Shown here in pieces: positions 9,096-17,411 of a stretch of DNA of 64,000 nt (its first letter is position 1; each line of letters starts with the position of its first letter). Source of the stretch: Moraxella sp. (GTDB lineage Bacteria > Pseudomonadota > Gammaproteobacteria > Pseudomonadales > Moraxellaceae); assembly GCA_030528385.1 (NCBI GenBank), contig JAUMYZ010000003.1:124001-188000 (forward strand), given 5' to 3'. The translations under genes and the position numbers were made by a program. The notes beneath the pieces are model-generated. The model searched no databases, had not been told where the DNA came from, and worked only from the letters and a program-made list of their open reading frames with translations.

Positions 9096-9124
9096 TTGAC
9101 AAGGCGCTTTGGTGCTGTTAAGAA
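9096..9124 (+). promoter_or_regulatory. Candidate folE promoter
   Basis: A perfect TTGACA at 9096-9101 is followed after 16-17 bases by TTAAGA/TAAGAA. It points toward folE, 87 bases upstream of the chosen ATG. The -10 match is modest. Confidence 0.4.
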
Positions 9125-9211
9125 AATTTATGCAATTTTTGTGATTAGTGCTTGATAAAATCTGATTTTGGGTTAAGCTATAGCCTTTTAATTGTGCTGG
9201 CCAAATTTGTC

Positions 9212-9814
9212 ATGTCAAATTCTGATTCTATTGATGTTGTTTTGGATTACCAACAAACCGCTGACCATTATGCGCAAATCATTGAAAGTTGCGGCGAAGA
9301 CTTGTGCCGAGAAGGGTTGTTGGATACGCCCATGCGCGCCGCCAAAGCCTTTGGTTATTTGACGCGTGGGTATCATCAATCGTTGGATGTGGTGGCAAAT
9401 GGTGCGATTTTTCCATCGGACAATCCAGAGCTGGTGCTGGTGCAAAACATTGAGTTTTATTCTTTGTGCGAACATCATTTGTTGCCGTTTTATGGGGTGG
9501 CGCATGTGGGGTATTTGCCCAATGGCAAGGTGCTTGGCTTGTCCAAAGTGGCGCGTATTGTGGACATGTATGCCCGCCGCCTACAAATCCAAGAAAATCT
9601 CACCAAACAAATCGCCCAAGCTGTCCAAAATTTGACCGCGTGTCGCGGTGTCGCGGTGGTGATGGATGCCAGTCATATGTGCATGATGATGCGTGGGGTG
9701 GGCAAACAACAATCCACCACGCGCACGCTGAGCATGCTTGGCGATTTTGGCACAGACAGCCAAGCACGCCAAGAGTTTTTGCAAGCCATTCCCAAAAGAA
9801 CGCCTGCCTTTTAG
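9212..9814 (+). CDS. folE: GTP cyclohydrolase I
   Basis: FolE makes 7,8-dihydroneopterin triphosphate from GTP, the first step of folate synthesis. It has 200 residues from the ATG at 9212; the frame is open to 9152, but the upstream part is not FolE-like. Zinc ligands are visible as the Cys and His of [10 protein letters not shown] near residues 89-98 and the second Cys of [11 protein letters not shown] near residues 153-163. The loop [13 protein letters not shown] and the end of the active site KQQSTTRT are intact. The later folate genes folB and folK are at 25 kb. The gene converges with the methyltransferase gene downstream. Confidence 0.96.
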   Translation: MSNSDSIDVVLDYQQTADHYAQIIESCGEDLCREGLLDTPMRAAKAFGYLTRGYHQSLDVVANGAIFPSDNPELVLVQNIEFYSLCEHHLLPFYGVAHVGYLPNGKVLGLSKVARIVDMYARRLQIQENLTKQIAQAVQNLTACRGVAVVMDASHMCMMMRGVGKQQSTTRTLSMLGDFGTDSQARQEFLQAIPKRTPAF

Positions 9815-9830
9815 TGTCAAATAGCAGCCA

Positions 9831-10658
9831 TTATGATGGGGCGTTGGTACCCAGCTGATAACCCACCATCATAAAGGACTTTTGAAACAATGGCACATAC
9901 TTTAATAAAAATCCCATCACCTTGCCCATTTGCCAAATCTCTTGAAACTCAGCAAAATAGTGGTGTTCTATGTAGCGCCAGCGCTTATCCCACGTTTCTG
10001 GCGTTCTTGGATTGTTTAGCCCAAAAGCAAATCTGGCGCGCGTGTATTTGACCGTTTCATGATATTGGCTTTTTTTGCTAAAAAACACGCTGGGACAATC
10101 AAAATACAAATAGGCGTGCGTCAAATAATCGGCGGTATTTTGGATAAAGCGCTGATTGTCAGTGGCGCTAAAATACATCATCACCCCTTCAGCGAGCAAC
10201 AATACTGGCTGCTGGGGGTGTTTGCTTGCCAACAACTCCAGCCAAGATGTGTCAAACATGGACGCCTTAATCAGGGTTTCGTTGGCGGCTTTGGGCAAAT
10301 GGCGCTCCCTTAGTTCAATGACTTCAGCGATGTCCAAGCTATAAAAAGGCGTGTTGCTGGCAAGCTCGCCAAGTCGCTCCAACCTGCTGTCTAGACCGCA
10401 ACCAAGATTGACAATGACTCCGTTTGGGTGTTTGGTCAAAAAGAGTTTGGCTTGCTCGTCAAAAAATCTGGCGCGTATCACCACCCCCACCAAGCTGGCA
10501 GGCTTGTTGTCAAAGCGACTAAAATCATAATCTAAGGACGCCACCAACTGACGGGCAATGGGGTCAAAGATAATCGGGTTGGATTTTTGGGATTCTACCG
10601 CCCGAGCATAGAGCGTGATGAGTAAGGTTTCAGCAACAGCGTCATGGATAAAGGACAT
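9831..10658 (-). CDS. Class I SAM-dependent methyltransferase, LCMT/PPM family
   Basis: A protein of 275 residues of the leucine carboxyl methyltransferase-like family, which includes bacterial O-methyltransferases of small molecules. The SAM-binding loop is VIVNLGCGLDSRLERL near residues 80-95, followed by the acidic YSLDIAEVIELRERH and the later LLLAEGVMMYF. The frame is open to 10739, but the ATG at 10658 is chosen because a Fur-box-like site occupies 10676-10690. No biosynthetic partner is adjacent. The Fur site suggests expression during iron starvation, so a role in siderophore or metallophore chemistry is possible but unproven. Confidence 0.82.
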   Translation of the reverse strand: MSFIHDAVAETLLITLYARAVESQKSNPIIFDPIARQLVASLDYDFSRFDNKPASLVGVVIRARFFDEQAKLFLTKHPNGVIVNLGCGLDSRLERLGELASNTPFYSLDIAEVIELRERHLPKAANETLIKASMFDTSWLELLASKHPQQPVLLLAEGVMMYFSATDNQRFIQNTADYLTHAYLYFDCPSVFFSKKSQYHETVKYTRARFAFGLNNPRTPETWDKRWRYIEHHYFAEFQEIWQMGKVMGFLLKYVPLFQKSFMMVGYQLGTNAPS

Positions 10659-10675
10659 AAGCACACCATTAAAAA

Positions 10676-10690
10676 TAATTCTCATTATCA
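10676..10690 (-). promoter_or_regulatory. Fur-box-like operator before the methyltransferase
   Basis: On the minus strand, TGATAATGAGAATTA matches the 7-1-7 Fur consensus (TGATAATNATTATCA) at 11 of 14 fixed positions, inside the longer A+T tract AAAATGATAATGAGAATTAT. It sits 18 bases before the methyltransferase start, the right place to block transcription. Confidence 0.6.
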
Positions 10691-10710
10691 TTTTAATATA
10701 AAGTGGCAGT

Positions 10711-10959
10711 CTACGCAATTTGGTCAGCACAAAACTCAATGCTGTCGCTGTCTTTTGATGTCATCTTGAGAATGATGTGCGTTTGCCTTGGGCGTGCGTT
10801 GTCCGTTGCTGCATTTTGTCGGACGTGATGGGCAACTTTTGGGTTATGGTTTTTTATGTCTTTTTCTTTTTGCAATATTTTGCTGACCACAACAAAAGAA
10901 CGGCTCGCAATGTGTGTGCATACGCTCTTATGCTTTGTGAAAAAGCCTGTCTTAGCCAT
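10711..10959 (-). CDS. Hypothetical protein, 82 residues
   Basis: An open frame of 82 codons from an ATG at 10959, with AGGGAG 11 bases before it. The product is hydrophilic and lysine-rich in the middle (KILQKEKDIKNHNPK) and ends SIEFCADQIA. I recognise no family, and there is no signal peptide or membrane segment. Codon choice is like that of the neighbours. It ends just upstream of the Fur-like site in the same direction as the methyltransferase. It could be a real small gene or chance; the support is weak. Confidence 0.3.
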   Translation of the reverse strand: MAKTGFFTKHKSVCTHIASRSFVVVSKILQKEKDIKNHNPKVAHHVRQNAATDNARPRQTHIILKMTSKDSDSIEFCADQIA

Positions 10960-11304
10960 AGCGCGCCACGCTCCCTAGCAATCAGGGTCATCATAGTTTG
11001 GCATGCACGAGCGTTTCTTGCTGTCTGACCACCAATTTAAACCAAAAGCCATAAACGGTCAGTCATTTAAATCCCAAACTTGGGGCTTGTCGGCATGACA
11101 AAGCAGCTAAGAGTTGATGCCAAAACCTTTAAGAAAAAAACGGTTTGTTTATTGTGGTCAAAAGCAGCTTGGTGCAACTGGCATTGCCGTGGACAAAAAG
11201 ACAAGCTCAGGCTTGCCAATTGTCCAAAGCACCGACAAGACCAAAGAAGAAAATGCCCTATACCGCTTTGTTGTTAAACACTGCTGTCTGCCTAAGGTTG
11301 CTGA
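10960..11304. other. Intergenic stretch without a supported gene
   Basis: The only notable frame is a plus-strand one from ATG 11117 to TGA/TAA near 11308 (63 codons, MPKPLRKKRFVYCG...), which overlaps the end of trpC and has no convincing ribosome site. No RNA gene, repeat or terminator is evident. Confidence 0.4.
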
Positions 11305-12123
11305 CTAAATGTCGCTCAGTAACTTGGCAAGCGCTTGTCCTGCGTCGTTGGTTTTCATAAACTGTTCACCAATCAAAAAGTGGTGGATATGATGTCTTTG
11401 CATAAGATTGACATCAGCAGCGCAATGTATGCCACTTTCGGTAACAATCAGTGTGTCGTCGCCCAGCTTTTGGCGCAGTCTGTCAGCCAGCACAATGCTG
11501 TTGTGCAAGTCCACAGTAAAGGTGTTAAGATTGCGGTTGTTGATGCCATAAATGTTGTGTGCTGACGCTGGCAACATCAACGCGCGCTCCAGCTCATCAT
11601 CGGTATGAATCTCAATCAACACATCAAGCCCATATTCTAGCGCACGAGCGTGCAGGCGTGCCACCGTTTGGTCGTCCAAACACGCCATAATCAGCAAAAT
11701 GCAATCTGCCCCCAAAGCTGCCGATTCTACAATTTGATACTCATCAATCATAAAATCTTTACGCAGTATGGGTAAAGTACTGACATTTTTGGCTTGTTTT
11801 AAATAATCATCAGCCCCACAAAAATACTCCACATCGGTCAGCACCGACAAACAAGTTGCGCCCGCTTTTTGGTAGCCAATGGCGGTGGCGACAGGGTCAA
11901 AGTTTTGGCAAATCACCCCTTTGGATGGGCTTGCCTTTTTGATTTCACTAATCACGCCAATGCTTGCTTGGGTGTCCACAGCGCGCAAAGCCCGCGCAAA
12001 GCCCCTTGGGGCGTGGGTTTTGGCTTGTGCTTGTAGTGTTTCAAGGCTGACCTTGTTTTTGGTGTGAGCGACATGTTTTTGTTTGCTGGCAACGATTTTT
12101 TGTAGAATGGTGGGGGTGGTCAT
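11305..12123 (-). CDS. trpC: Indole-3-glycerol-phosphate synthase
   Basis: TrpC closes the indole ring: CdRP to indole-3-glycerol phosphate, with loss of CO2 and water. It has 272 residues and is a stand-alone TIM barrel with no TrpF fusion. Key segments: EIKKASPSKGVI with the active-site Lys near residue 63, VLTDVEYFCG, LRKDFMIDEYQI with the catalytic Lys near residue 122, IYGINNRNLNTF and VTESGI. It is the last gene of a trpG-trpD-trpC run on the minus strand, 8 bases after trpD. trpE, trpF and trpBA are not in this window, consistent with the split trp genes of Acinetobacter-type bacteria. Confidence 0.96.
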   Translation of the reverse strand: MTTPTILQKIVASKQKHVAHTKNKVSLETLQAQAKTHAPRGFARALRAVDTQASIGVISEIKKASPSKGVICQNFDPVATAIGYQKAGATCLSVLTDVEYFCGADDYLKQAKNVSTLPILRKDFMIDEYQIVESAALGADCILLIMACLDDQTVARLHARALEYGLDVLIEIHTDDELERALMLPASAHNIYGINNRNLNTFTVDLHNSIVLADRLRQKLGDDTLIVTESGIHCAADVNLMQRHHIHHFLIGEQFMKTNDAGQALAKLLSDI

Positions 12124-12131
12124 AAAACACC

Positions 12132-13223
12132 TTATTGGCTCAATTCTTGGCTAAATTTGGCAAATTCGTGCAGTTTTTGCAGCGCATTGCCACTATGAAG
12201 GATGTCTTGGGCGAGCATGACGCCAGACAAATGGTCGTCTGCCTTATCGGCGATATACAGCGCTGCGCCTGCATTTAGTGCAATCATGTCGCGTGCCTTT
12301 TGAACAATAGGACTTGATTTTTTGCCCGATAATGCCTGCTCAATGATTGCTAGGCTTTGGGCGGGCGAAGACACCACCAAGCCATCAAGCGACTGGCGCT
12401 CAATGCCCACATCTTCGGGCGTGATGACAAAACTGCGTTGTATGCCGTCTTTGATTTGGGTTACTTTGGTGGGCACAGCAAGACTAATTTCATCCAAGCC
12501 GTCTTCGGCGCAAACTGCCCACACGTGGCGCGAGCCAAGCTCCGCCAGTCCCCCCGCCAGCAGTTCACAAAGCTCAGGGTGAAACACGCCAAGCAAGGTA
12601 TAAGGCACAGACGCAGGGTTGGTCAAAGGTCCTAAAATATTAAAAATGGTGCGAATCTTGAGCATGGCGCGCACATTTTTGGCGTGGCGCATGGCGGGGT
12701 GGTGATTGGGCGCAAACATAAAGCCAATGCCGTGTTTGTCCACGCTTTGGGCAATTTGCTTTGGCGTCAGTGCCAAGTTTACGCCCGCTGCGCTCAATAA
12801 GTCAGACGCGCCAGAGCTGCTTGACACCCCTGTACTGCCATGTTTGGCAACAGGCACGCCAGCGGCTGCCACCACAAAAGACACCGCTGTGGAGACATTA
12901 AATAAATTGGCGCCATCACCCCCTGTGCCCACAATGTCAATGGCGTTGTCGGTGGTCAAAGACACTTTTTTGGCAAAAGCGCGCATGACGCCTGCCGCTG
13001 CCGCAATTTCGGCAACACTTTCGCCTTTCATGCGCCACGCACTGATGATGGCTGCCAGTAGGGGCTCAGGACACCTGCCTGACATGACAATTGCCATCAG
13101 TTGCTGGGTTTGGCTGCTGTCCAAAAATACATTTTTGGTCATTTTGCCCAGAATGTCAGTTAAAATGGTGTGGATTTGATTGTCGTTGGCGTTTTGGATT
13201 TGTACAATAATGTCGTCTATCAT
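12132..13223 (-). CDS. trpD: Anthranilate phosphoribosyltransferase
   Basis: TrpD joins anthranilate to PRPP. It has 363 residues, slightly over the usual 340-350. The PRPP loop is VGTGGDGANLFNVSTA near residues 91-106, followed by the KHGSTGVSSSSGASDLL segment (family form KHGNRAVSS) and FMFAPNHHPAMRHAKNVRA. The N-terminal helical domain carries the MKGESVAEIAA motif. It lies 9 bases after trpG and 8 bases before trpC, all on the minus strand, so the three are surely one transcript. Confidence 0.96.
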   Translation of the reverse strand: MIDDIIVQIQNANDNQIHTILTDILGKMTKNVFLDSSQTQQLMAIVMSGRCPEPLLAAIISAWRMKGESVAEIAAAAGVMRAFAKKVSLTTDNAIDIVGTGGDGANLFNVSTAVSFVVAAAGVPVAKHGSTGVSSSSGASDLLSAAGVNLALTPKQIAQSVDKHGIGFMFAPNHHPAMRHAKNVRAMLKIRTIFNILGPLTNPASVPYTLLGVFHPELCELLAGGLAELGSRHVWAVCAEDGLDEISLAVPTKVTQIKDGIQRSFVITPEDVGIERQSLDGLVVSSPAQSLAIIEQALSGKKSSPIVQKARDMIALNAGAALYIADKADDHLSGVMLAQDILHSGNALQKLHEFAKFSQELSQ

Positions 13224-13232
13224 AGTGCTGCC

Positions 13233-13856
13233 TTATCCAACGCTAGGAAGTTCGTGATTGCCCAGCACCGCCAGACCGTGTGTGTGTAAAAAATTATTAA
13301 ACAGCTGATAGCCATGCTCGCTCAAAATGGATTCTGGGTGAAATTGTACCCCTTCTATTGGCAGCGTTTTGTGGCGCACGCCCATAATCTCTTGGACACT
13401 GCCGTCTTGACATTGTGTCCAAGCGGTCAGCTCAAGGCAGTCAGGCAGTGTGTTTTTGTCAATCACCAGTGAGTGATAGCGTGTTACTTTAAAGGGATTG
13501 CTAATATCAGCAAATACGCCAACGCCTGTGTGATAAACGTCAGAGAGCTTGCCGTGCATGACTTCACCCGCTCGCACCACTTGACCGCCAAACGCCTGAC
13601 CGATGGCTTGATGACCTAAGCACACGCCTAATATTGGAATAACCCCAGCAAAAGTGTTGATAATGGGCAGTGTAAGTCCTGCTTCGGTGGGCGTGCAAGG
13701 ACCTGGACCTAAGATAATGGCACTGGGAGTGAGCTGTCTGACATCGTCTAAGGTTGCTTTGTCGTTGCGCCAGACCACAATGTCTTGTTGTAGCTCGCCA
13801 AAATACTGCACAATGTTGTAGGTAAAGCTACAATAGTTGTCTATCATTAAAAGCAT
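13233..13856 (-). CDS. trpG: Anthranilate synthase glutaminase subunit
   Basis: Class I glutamine amidotransferase of 207 residues that feeds ammonia to TrpE, or to PabB in bacteria that share it. The triad is visible: Cys in [10 protein letters not shown] near residue 78, and His and Glu in [10 protein letters not shown] near residues 168-172. The oxyanion motif LGPGPCTP is present. Oddly, the N-terminal motif reads [14 protein letters not shown], with Cys where TrpG/PabA proteins have a nearly invariant Asp (DNYDSFTYN). The rest is intact, so the enzyme is probably functional. It is the first gene of trpGDC. Confidence 0.95.
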   Translation of the reverse strand: MLLMIDNYCSFTYNIVQYFGELQQDIVVWRNDKATLDDVRQLTPSAIILGPGPCTPTEAGLTLPIINTFAGVIPILGVCLGHQAIGQAFGGQVVRAGEVMHGKLSDVYHTGVGVFADISNPFKVTRYHSLVIDKNTLPDCLELTAWTQCQDGSVQEIMGVRHKTLPIEGVQFHPESILSEHGYQLFNNFLHTHGLAVLGNHELPSVG

Positions 13857-14340
13857 TTGATATTTAACCCTTTGATTTGCTTATACTTAGCCTATAAAAC
13901 GGCGCGTTTACTCATTGATTAATAAGGGGGGGTGAAAAAGCCGTGCACTTTTGTCTTGATGCACGAGCGGCTGTGTCTGTCTTTTGCGGTATTTTACCAT
14001 TATTGCACCGTCTGTCAAAGGCTGAAAAGACGCGCGACAAATGGTATAAATGAGCAAATAAAGACCAAGCATTGAGCGCTGTTGCGATAAAAACATGGTG
14101 TTGTGTAAATTTTGGCACAATCGTACCTTTGTTGTTTTTGGTGGTTTTAATTGCTGATGACCAAAATACATTAAAACAATCAATGTCTTATGAAAAGTTA
14201 AACAATCCACACCGCTTGATTGGCAAAATGTCTGTGCCCGTTAAGCGCTGTGCGTTTTTAAACAAAGGTGGCAAACGTTGAAGCAAAAGCGCGGCAGATT
14301 GGGGGCAAAAGCGCTTGTTGCACATAGCAGCACTGTCTTG
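13857..14340. other. Intergenic region between trpG and metZ
   Basis: About 480 bases between divergent genes. I see no recognisable protein fragment, no run of Trp codons that would mark a trp attenuator peptide, and no tRNA. A seven-G run is at about 13925. The trpG promoter must lie at its left end but has no clear consensus. Confidence 0.5.
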
Positions 14341-14349
14341 TGATACAAT
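14341..14349 (+). promoter_or_regulatory. Extended -10 promoter of metZ
   Basis: TGATACAAT is a TGn-extended -10 (one mismatch), 30 bases before the metZ start. TTGCAC at 14318 is a possible -35, though the spacing of 20 is long. Confidence 0.5.
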
Positions 14350-14379
14350 AACGCCATTTAACAAAATTTAGGAGATTGT

Positions 14380-15615
14380 GTGGTTCAATTTGACCCCAAC
14401 TGGCAATCTGATGCCCTAGACCCAAGTCTTGGTTTTTGTGAGCAAACGCTTGCGGTGCGTGGCGGTTATCATCGCACAGACGAAGGCGAACACAGTGAAG
14501 CGATTTTTGCCACCAGCTCTTATGTGTACAAAAACGCCAAGGACGCTGCTGAGCATTTTGACGGCACAAAAAAGGGCAACGTCTATTCGCGCCACACCAA
14601 CCCAACTGTGCGCGCTTTTGAGCGGCGTTTGGCGCTGTTGGAAGGCGCTGAGCGTTGTGTGGCGACCGCCAGTGGTATGGGGGCGATTTTGACCATGTGC
14701 CTAGCTTACCTAAAAGCAGGCGACCATTTGTTGTGCGCCAAACAGCTGTTTGGTTCGTCGGTGGCGCTGTTTGACACTTATTTGAGCGCCTTTGGGGTGA
14801 GCGTCAGTTATGTGGACTGTGTTGACAATGATGCGTGGCAAAATGCCATACAGCCTAACACCAAGGTGGTGTACTGCGAAAGTCCTTCCAATCCGTTGGC
14901 ACAAATCGCTGACCTTGCGTTTTTGGCAGATTTGGCGCACCAGCACCAAGCGTTGTTTGTTGTTGACAACTGTTTTGCCACACCCGCTGTCCAAAAGCCG
15001 CTGTCGCTGGGGGCTGATGTGGTGATACATTCTGCCAGTAAGTATATTGATGGGCAAGGGCGCGTGCTCGGCGGCGCTTTGTTGGGCTCAGATGTTTTGA
15101 TGGAAAAAGCCTTTGGCGTGGTGCGCACAGGTGGCATGAGCTTGTCGCCATTTAATGCGTGGGTGCTGTTAAAGGGACTTGAGACCTTGTCTTTGCGTAT
15201 GCGCGTGCATTGTCAGAACGCCAATCAAATCGCACAATTTTTGCTTGATTGCCCCAAAGTGGTTAAGGTGCATTTTTCAGGACTGCCAAGCCACCCATCG
15301 CATGAGCTTGCCAAGCGCCAACACAGCCATTTAAACGCGACAGGCGGTGCTTTTGGGGCGATTATCGGTTTTGAAGTGGCAAATAAAGCACAGGCTTGGC
15401 ACGTCATTGACAGCACCAAGATGATTTCTATCACCAATAATCTGGGCGACGCTAAGACCACCATCACCCATCCTGCCAGCACCACCCATTTTCGCATGAC
15501 CCCAGAGCAGCGTGCCCAAGCGGGTGTCAGTGATGGTTTGATTCGCTTATCGGTGGGATTAGAAGATGTGGGCGACATCATCAACGATTTAAAGCGCGGT
15601 TTGGACAGTTTGTAA
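14380..15615 (+). CDS. metZ: O-succinylhomoserine sulfhydrylase
   Basis: A PLP enzyme of the Cys/Met-metabolism family (411 residues) that makes homocysteine directly from O-succinylhomoserine and sulfide. The PLP lysine is in HSASKYIDGQGRVLGGAL near residues 216-233; the GQGRVLGG continuation is typical of MetZ rather than MetB. Also visible are ATASGMGAI, YCESPSNPL and the SVGLEDVGDI end. The start is GTG, with AGGAG five bases before it; no ATG fits. It precedes argC by 21 bases on the same strand, so the two may share a transcript. Confidence 0.92.
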   Translation: MVQFDPNWQSDALDPSLGFCEQTLAVRGGYHRTDEGEHSEAIFATSSYVYKNAKDAAEHFDGTKKGNVYSRHTNPTVRAFERRLALLEGAERCVATASGMGAILTMCLAYLKAGDHLLCAKQLFGSSVALFDTYLSAFGVSVSYVDCVDNDAWQNAIQPNTKVVYCESPSNPLAQIADLAFLADLAHQHQALFVVDNCFATPAVQKPLSLGADVVIHSASKYIDGQGRVLGGALLGSDVLMEKAFGVVRTGGMSLSPFNAWVLLKGLETLSLRMRVHCQNANQIAQFLLDCPKVVKVHFSGLPSHPSHELAKRQHSHLNATGGAFGAIIGFEVANKAQAWHVIDSTKMISITNNLGDAKTTITHPASTTHFRMTPEQRAQAGVSDGLIRLSVGLEDVGDIINDLKRGLDSL

Positions 15616-15636
15616 ACAACAACATCGGGAGAAAAC

Positions 15637-16692
15637 ATGTCAAAAATTCATGTGGGCATTGTTGGCGGCACAGGTTATACAGGCGTTGAGCTTATTCGTT
15701 TGCTTGGTCGCCATCCGCAGGCAGAACTGAAAGTCTTAACATCTAGGGGCGAAGCTGGCAAAGCGGTCAGTGAGATTTTTTCCAGTTTGCGCGCTGTCAG
15801 TGATTTGCTTTATAGTGAGCCAAATGATGAAGCCTTGGCAGCGTGTGATGTGGTGTTTTTTGCAACGCCGCACGGTGTGGCGATGAATTCGGCGAAGTTT
15901 TTACTAAAAAATAACACCAAGATTATTGATTTGGCGGCAGATTTTCGTTTGCAGGACTTGACAGAATTTCACAAATGGTACGCCATCAACCACGCTTGCC
16001 CTGATGTCTTAAAAAGCGCTGTTTATGGTTTGCCTGAAGTCAATCGCAAGCGCATCAAAGCCGCCCAAGTGGTTGGCAATCCTGGTTGTTATCCCACCAC
16101 GGTGATTTTGGGATTAAAGCCTGTGATTGAGCAACAAAACACACAAGGCAGATTGATTGATGAACACATCATCGTTGATGCCAAGTCTGGAGTGTCGGGC
16201 GCAGGACGCAGCGCCAAGCTCAACCTGCTCTTTAGCGAGCTTAGTGATAATTTTAGCGCTTATGGGGTGTCAGGGCATCGGCATTTGCCCGAAATGTTGC
16301 AAGGCGTGCACGAGCTATTGGGGTCAAAATTTACCCAAAAAATCCGCTTTGTACCCCATTTGGTTCCGATGATTCGCGGCATGTTTAGCACCATTCATCT
16401 AAGATTGACCAAGCAAGGTCAGGCACTAGATTGGCAAAGCATTTTTAACCACTGTTACCAAGATGAATGTTTTGTAGAAGTGCTTGCTGGGGGTGAGCTG
16501 CCCGACACGCGTTCGGTGCGTGCGTCTAATCGTCTAAAAATAGCCGTTCATCAAGATGGCGACACACTGACCATTTTGGTGGTACAAGACAATTTGGTCA
16601 AGGGCGCGGCGGGTCAAGCGGTGCAAAACATGAACATTTTGTTTGGGCTGCCTGAAGTGATGGGGCTTGATGGCGTGGCGGTGGTGCCATAA
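15637..16692 (+). CDS. argC: N-acetyl-gamma-glutamyl-phosphate reductase
   Basis: ArgC, third step of arginine synthesis: NADPH-dependent reduction of N-acetylglutamyl phosphate to the semialdehyde. It has 351 residues. The Rossmann loop is [18 protein letters not shown] at the N-terminus, the catalytic cysteine lies in [10 protein letters not shown] near residue 153, and a conserved His is in [12 protein letters not shown]. The start ATG follows GGGAGAAAAC. The C-terminal [12 protein letters not shown] is characteristic. It lies 21 bases after metZ. Confidence 0.97.
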   Translation: MSKIHVGIVGGTGYTGVELIRLLGRHPQAELKVLTSRGEAGKAVSEIFSSLRAVSDLLYSEPNDEALAACDVVFFATPHGVAMNSAKFLLKNNTKIIDLAADFRLQDLTEFHKWYAINHACPDVLKSAVYGLPEVNRKRIKAAQVVGNPGCYPTTVILGLKPVIEQQNTQGRLIDEHIIVDAKSGVSGAGRSAKLNLLFSELSDNFSAYGVSGHRHLPEMLQGVHELLGSKFTQKIRFVPHLVPMIRGMFSTIHLRLTKQGQALDWQSIFNHCYQDECFVEVLAGGELPDTRSVRASNRLKIAVHQDGDTLTILVVQDNLVKGAAGQAVQNMNILFGLPEVMGLDGVAVVP

Positions 16693-17158
16693 ACGCACAA
16701 AACTGACCCCCAAGCTTGGCGGGTTTGGGTGTTGTTGCCAGCCATCTGTGCCAATTTGTCAAAAGTTTGATTGGTGATGGGTTTGCTTTAAACCCAAAGT
16801 TGCGGTGTTTAAAACCTTGTGGGCGTGTTCGTTGGGTGGGTTGGCGCTGCTTAAATAAATCGCTACCAACAGTTTGGTTTGGGGCGCTGTTTTGTATAAT
16901 GGTTGTGCATTCTAAAATTTGGCAATAAAGCCGCACAGTGCAAATCTTTGATTGACAAAACTGGACAACAAACAACCAAACCGATCACGAAAGCCAATTT
17001 GATGACAACATGCCAGTGGCTCAATTTACGATACCAAAAGAGCATGATTTATTATACAATTAGACCAATAAATCCAACAAAGTGCAAATATGCTGTGTTG
17101 CTTTTTGGCGCGCAAGTATGTTTGCAAACCAAATATCAATGTTATGTGATGAAAAACA
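16693..17158. other. Intergenic region between argC and copZ
   Basis: This 466-base gap has TATAAT-like sequences near 16893 (TGTATAATGG) and 17053 (ATTATACAAT) that could serve copZ. I see no clear CueR-type dyad, no protein remnant and no terminator with a T-run. A 93-codon frame starting at 16903 runs into copZ in another frame and looks non-coding. Confidence 0.4.
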
Positions 17159-17365
17159 ATGCAAAAGTTAATTTTTACGGTTGATGGCATGACTTGTGGC
17201 GGTTGTGCCAGCGCCATCAAAAAAGCGCTGAGCGCGTTATCGGGCGTGTCTGGCGTTGAAGTGGCGTTGCCCAGCAAACAAGTAACGGTCATGTATGATG
17301 ATAAGCCACCAAACAAAGACGCGATTGTTGAAGCGATAGAAGACGCAGGGTTTGATGTGCTGTAA
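17159..17365 (+). CDS. copZ: CopZ-like copper chaperone
   Basis: A 68-residue single heavy-metal-associated (HMA) domain. The metal site is DGMTCGGCASAIKKAL near residues 9-24, with CXXC binding Cu(I), and the C-terminal IEDAGFDVL is the usual end of the fold. It would carry copper in the cytosol to the CopA pump encoded 46 bases downstream, and the pair is a standard copper-resistance arrangement. No ferredoxin-like extension or extra domain is present. Regulation by a CueR-type activator would be expected, but no regulator gene is adjacent. Confidence 0.92.
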   Translation: MQKLIFTVDGMTCGGCASAIKKALSALSGVSGVEVALPSKQVTVMYDDKPPNKDAIVEAIEDAGFDVL

Positions 17366-17411
17366 GTTTTTGGGTTTGGCAGATTGCTGACGCGGGTATT
17401 GATGGTGTGTG

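Noticed and set aside
11117..11308. A 63-codon plus-strand frame before trpC
   Set aside because: It overlaps the convergent trpC end, the ribosome site is too close to the start and no family is recognised.
13908..14210. A 100-codon minus-strand frame upstream of trpG, and a possible trp attenuator
   Set aside because: The frame is not protein-like, and there is no leader peptide with tandem Trp codons or an attenuator hairpin with a T-run.
17041..17158. A possible CueR operator before copZ
   Set aside because: I looked for the dyad typical of copper-responsive MerR regulators and found no convincing inverted repeat with the 19-base promoter spacing.
16903..17184. A 93-codon plus-strand frame running into copZ
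   Set aside because: It overlaps the start of copZ in another frame, has no protein-like pattern and uses rare codons.
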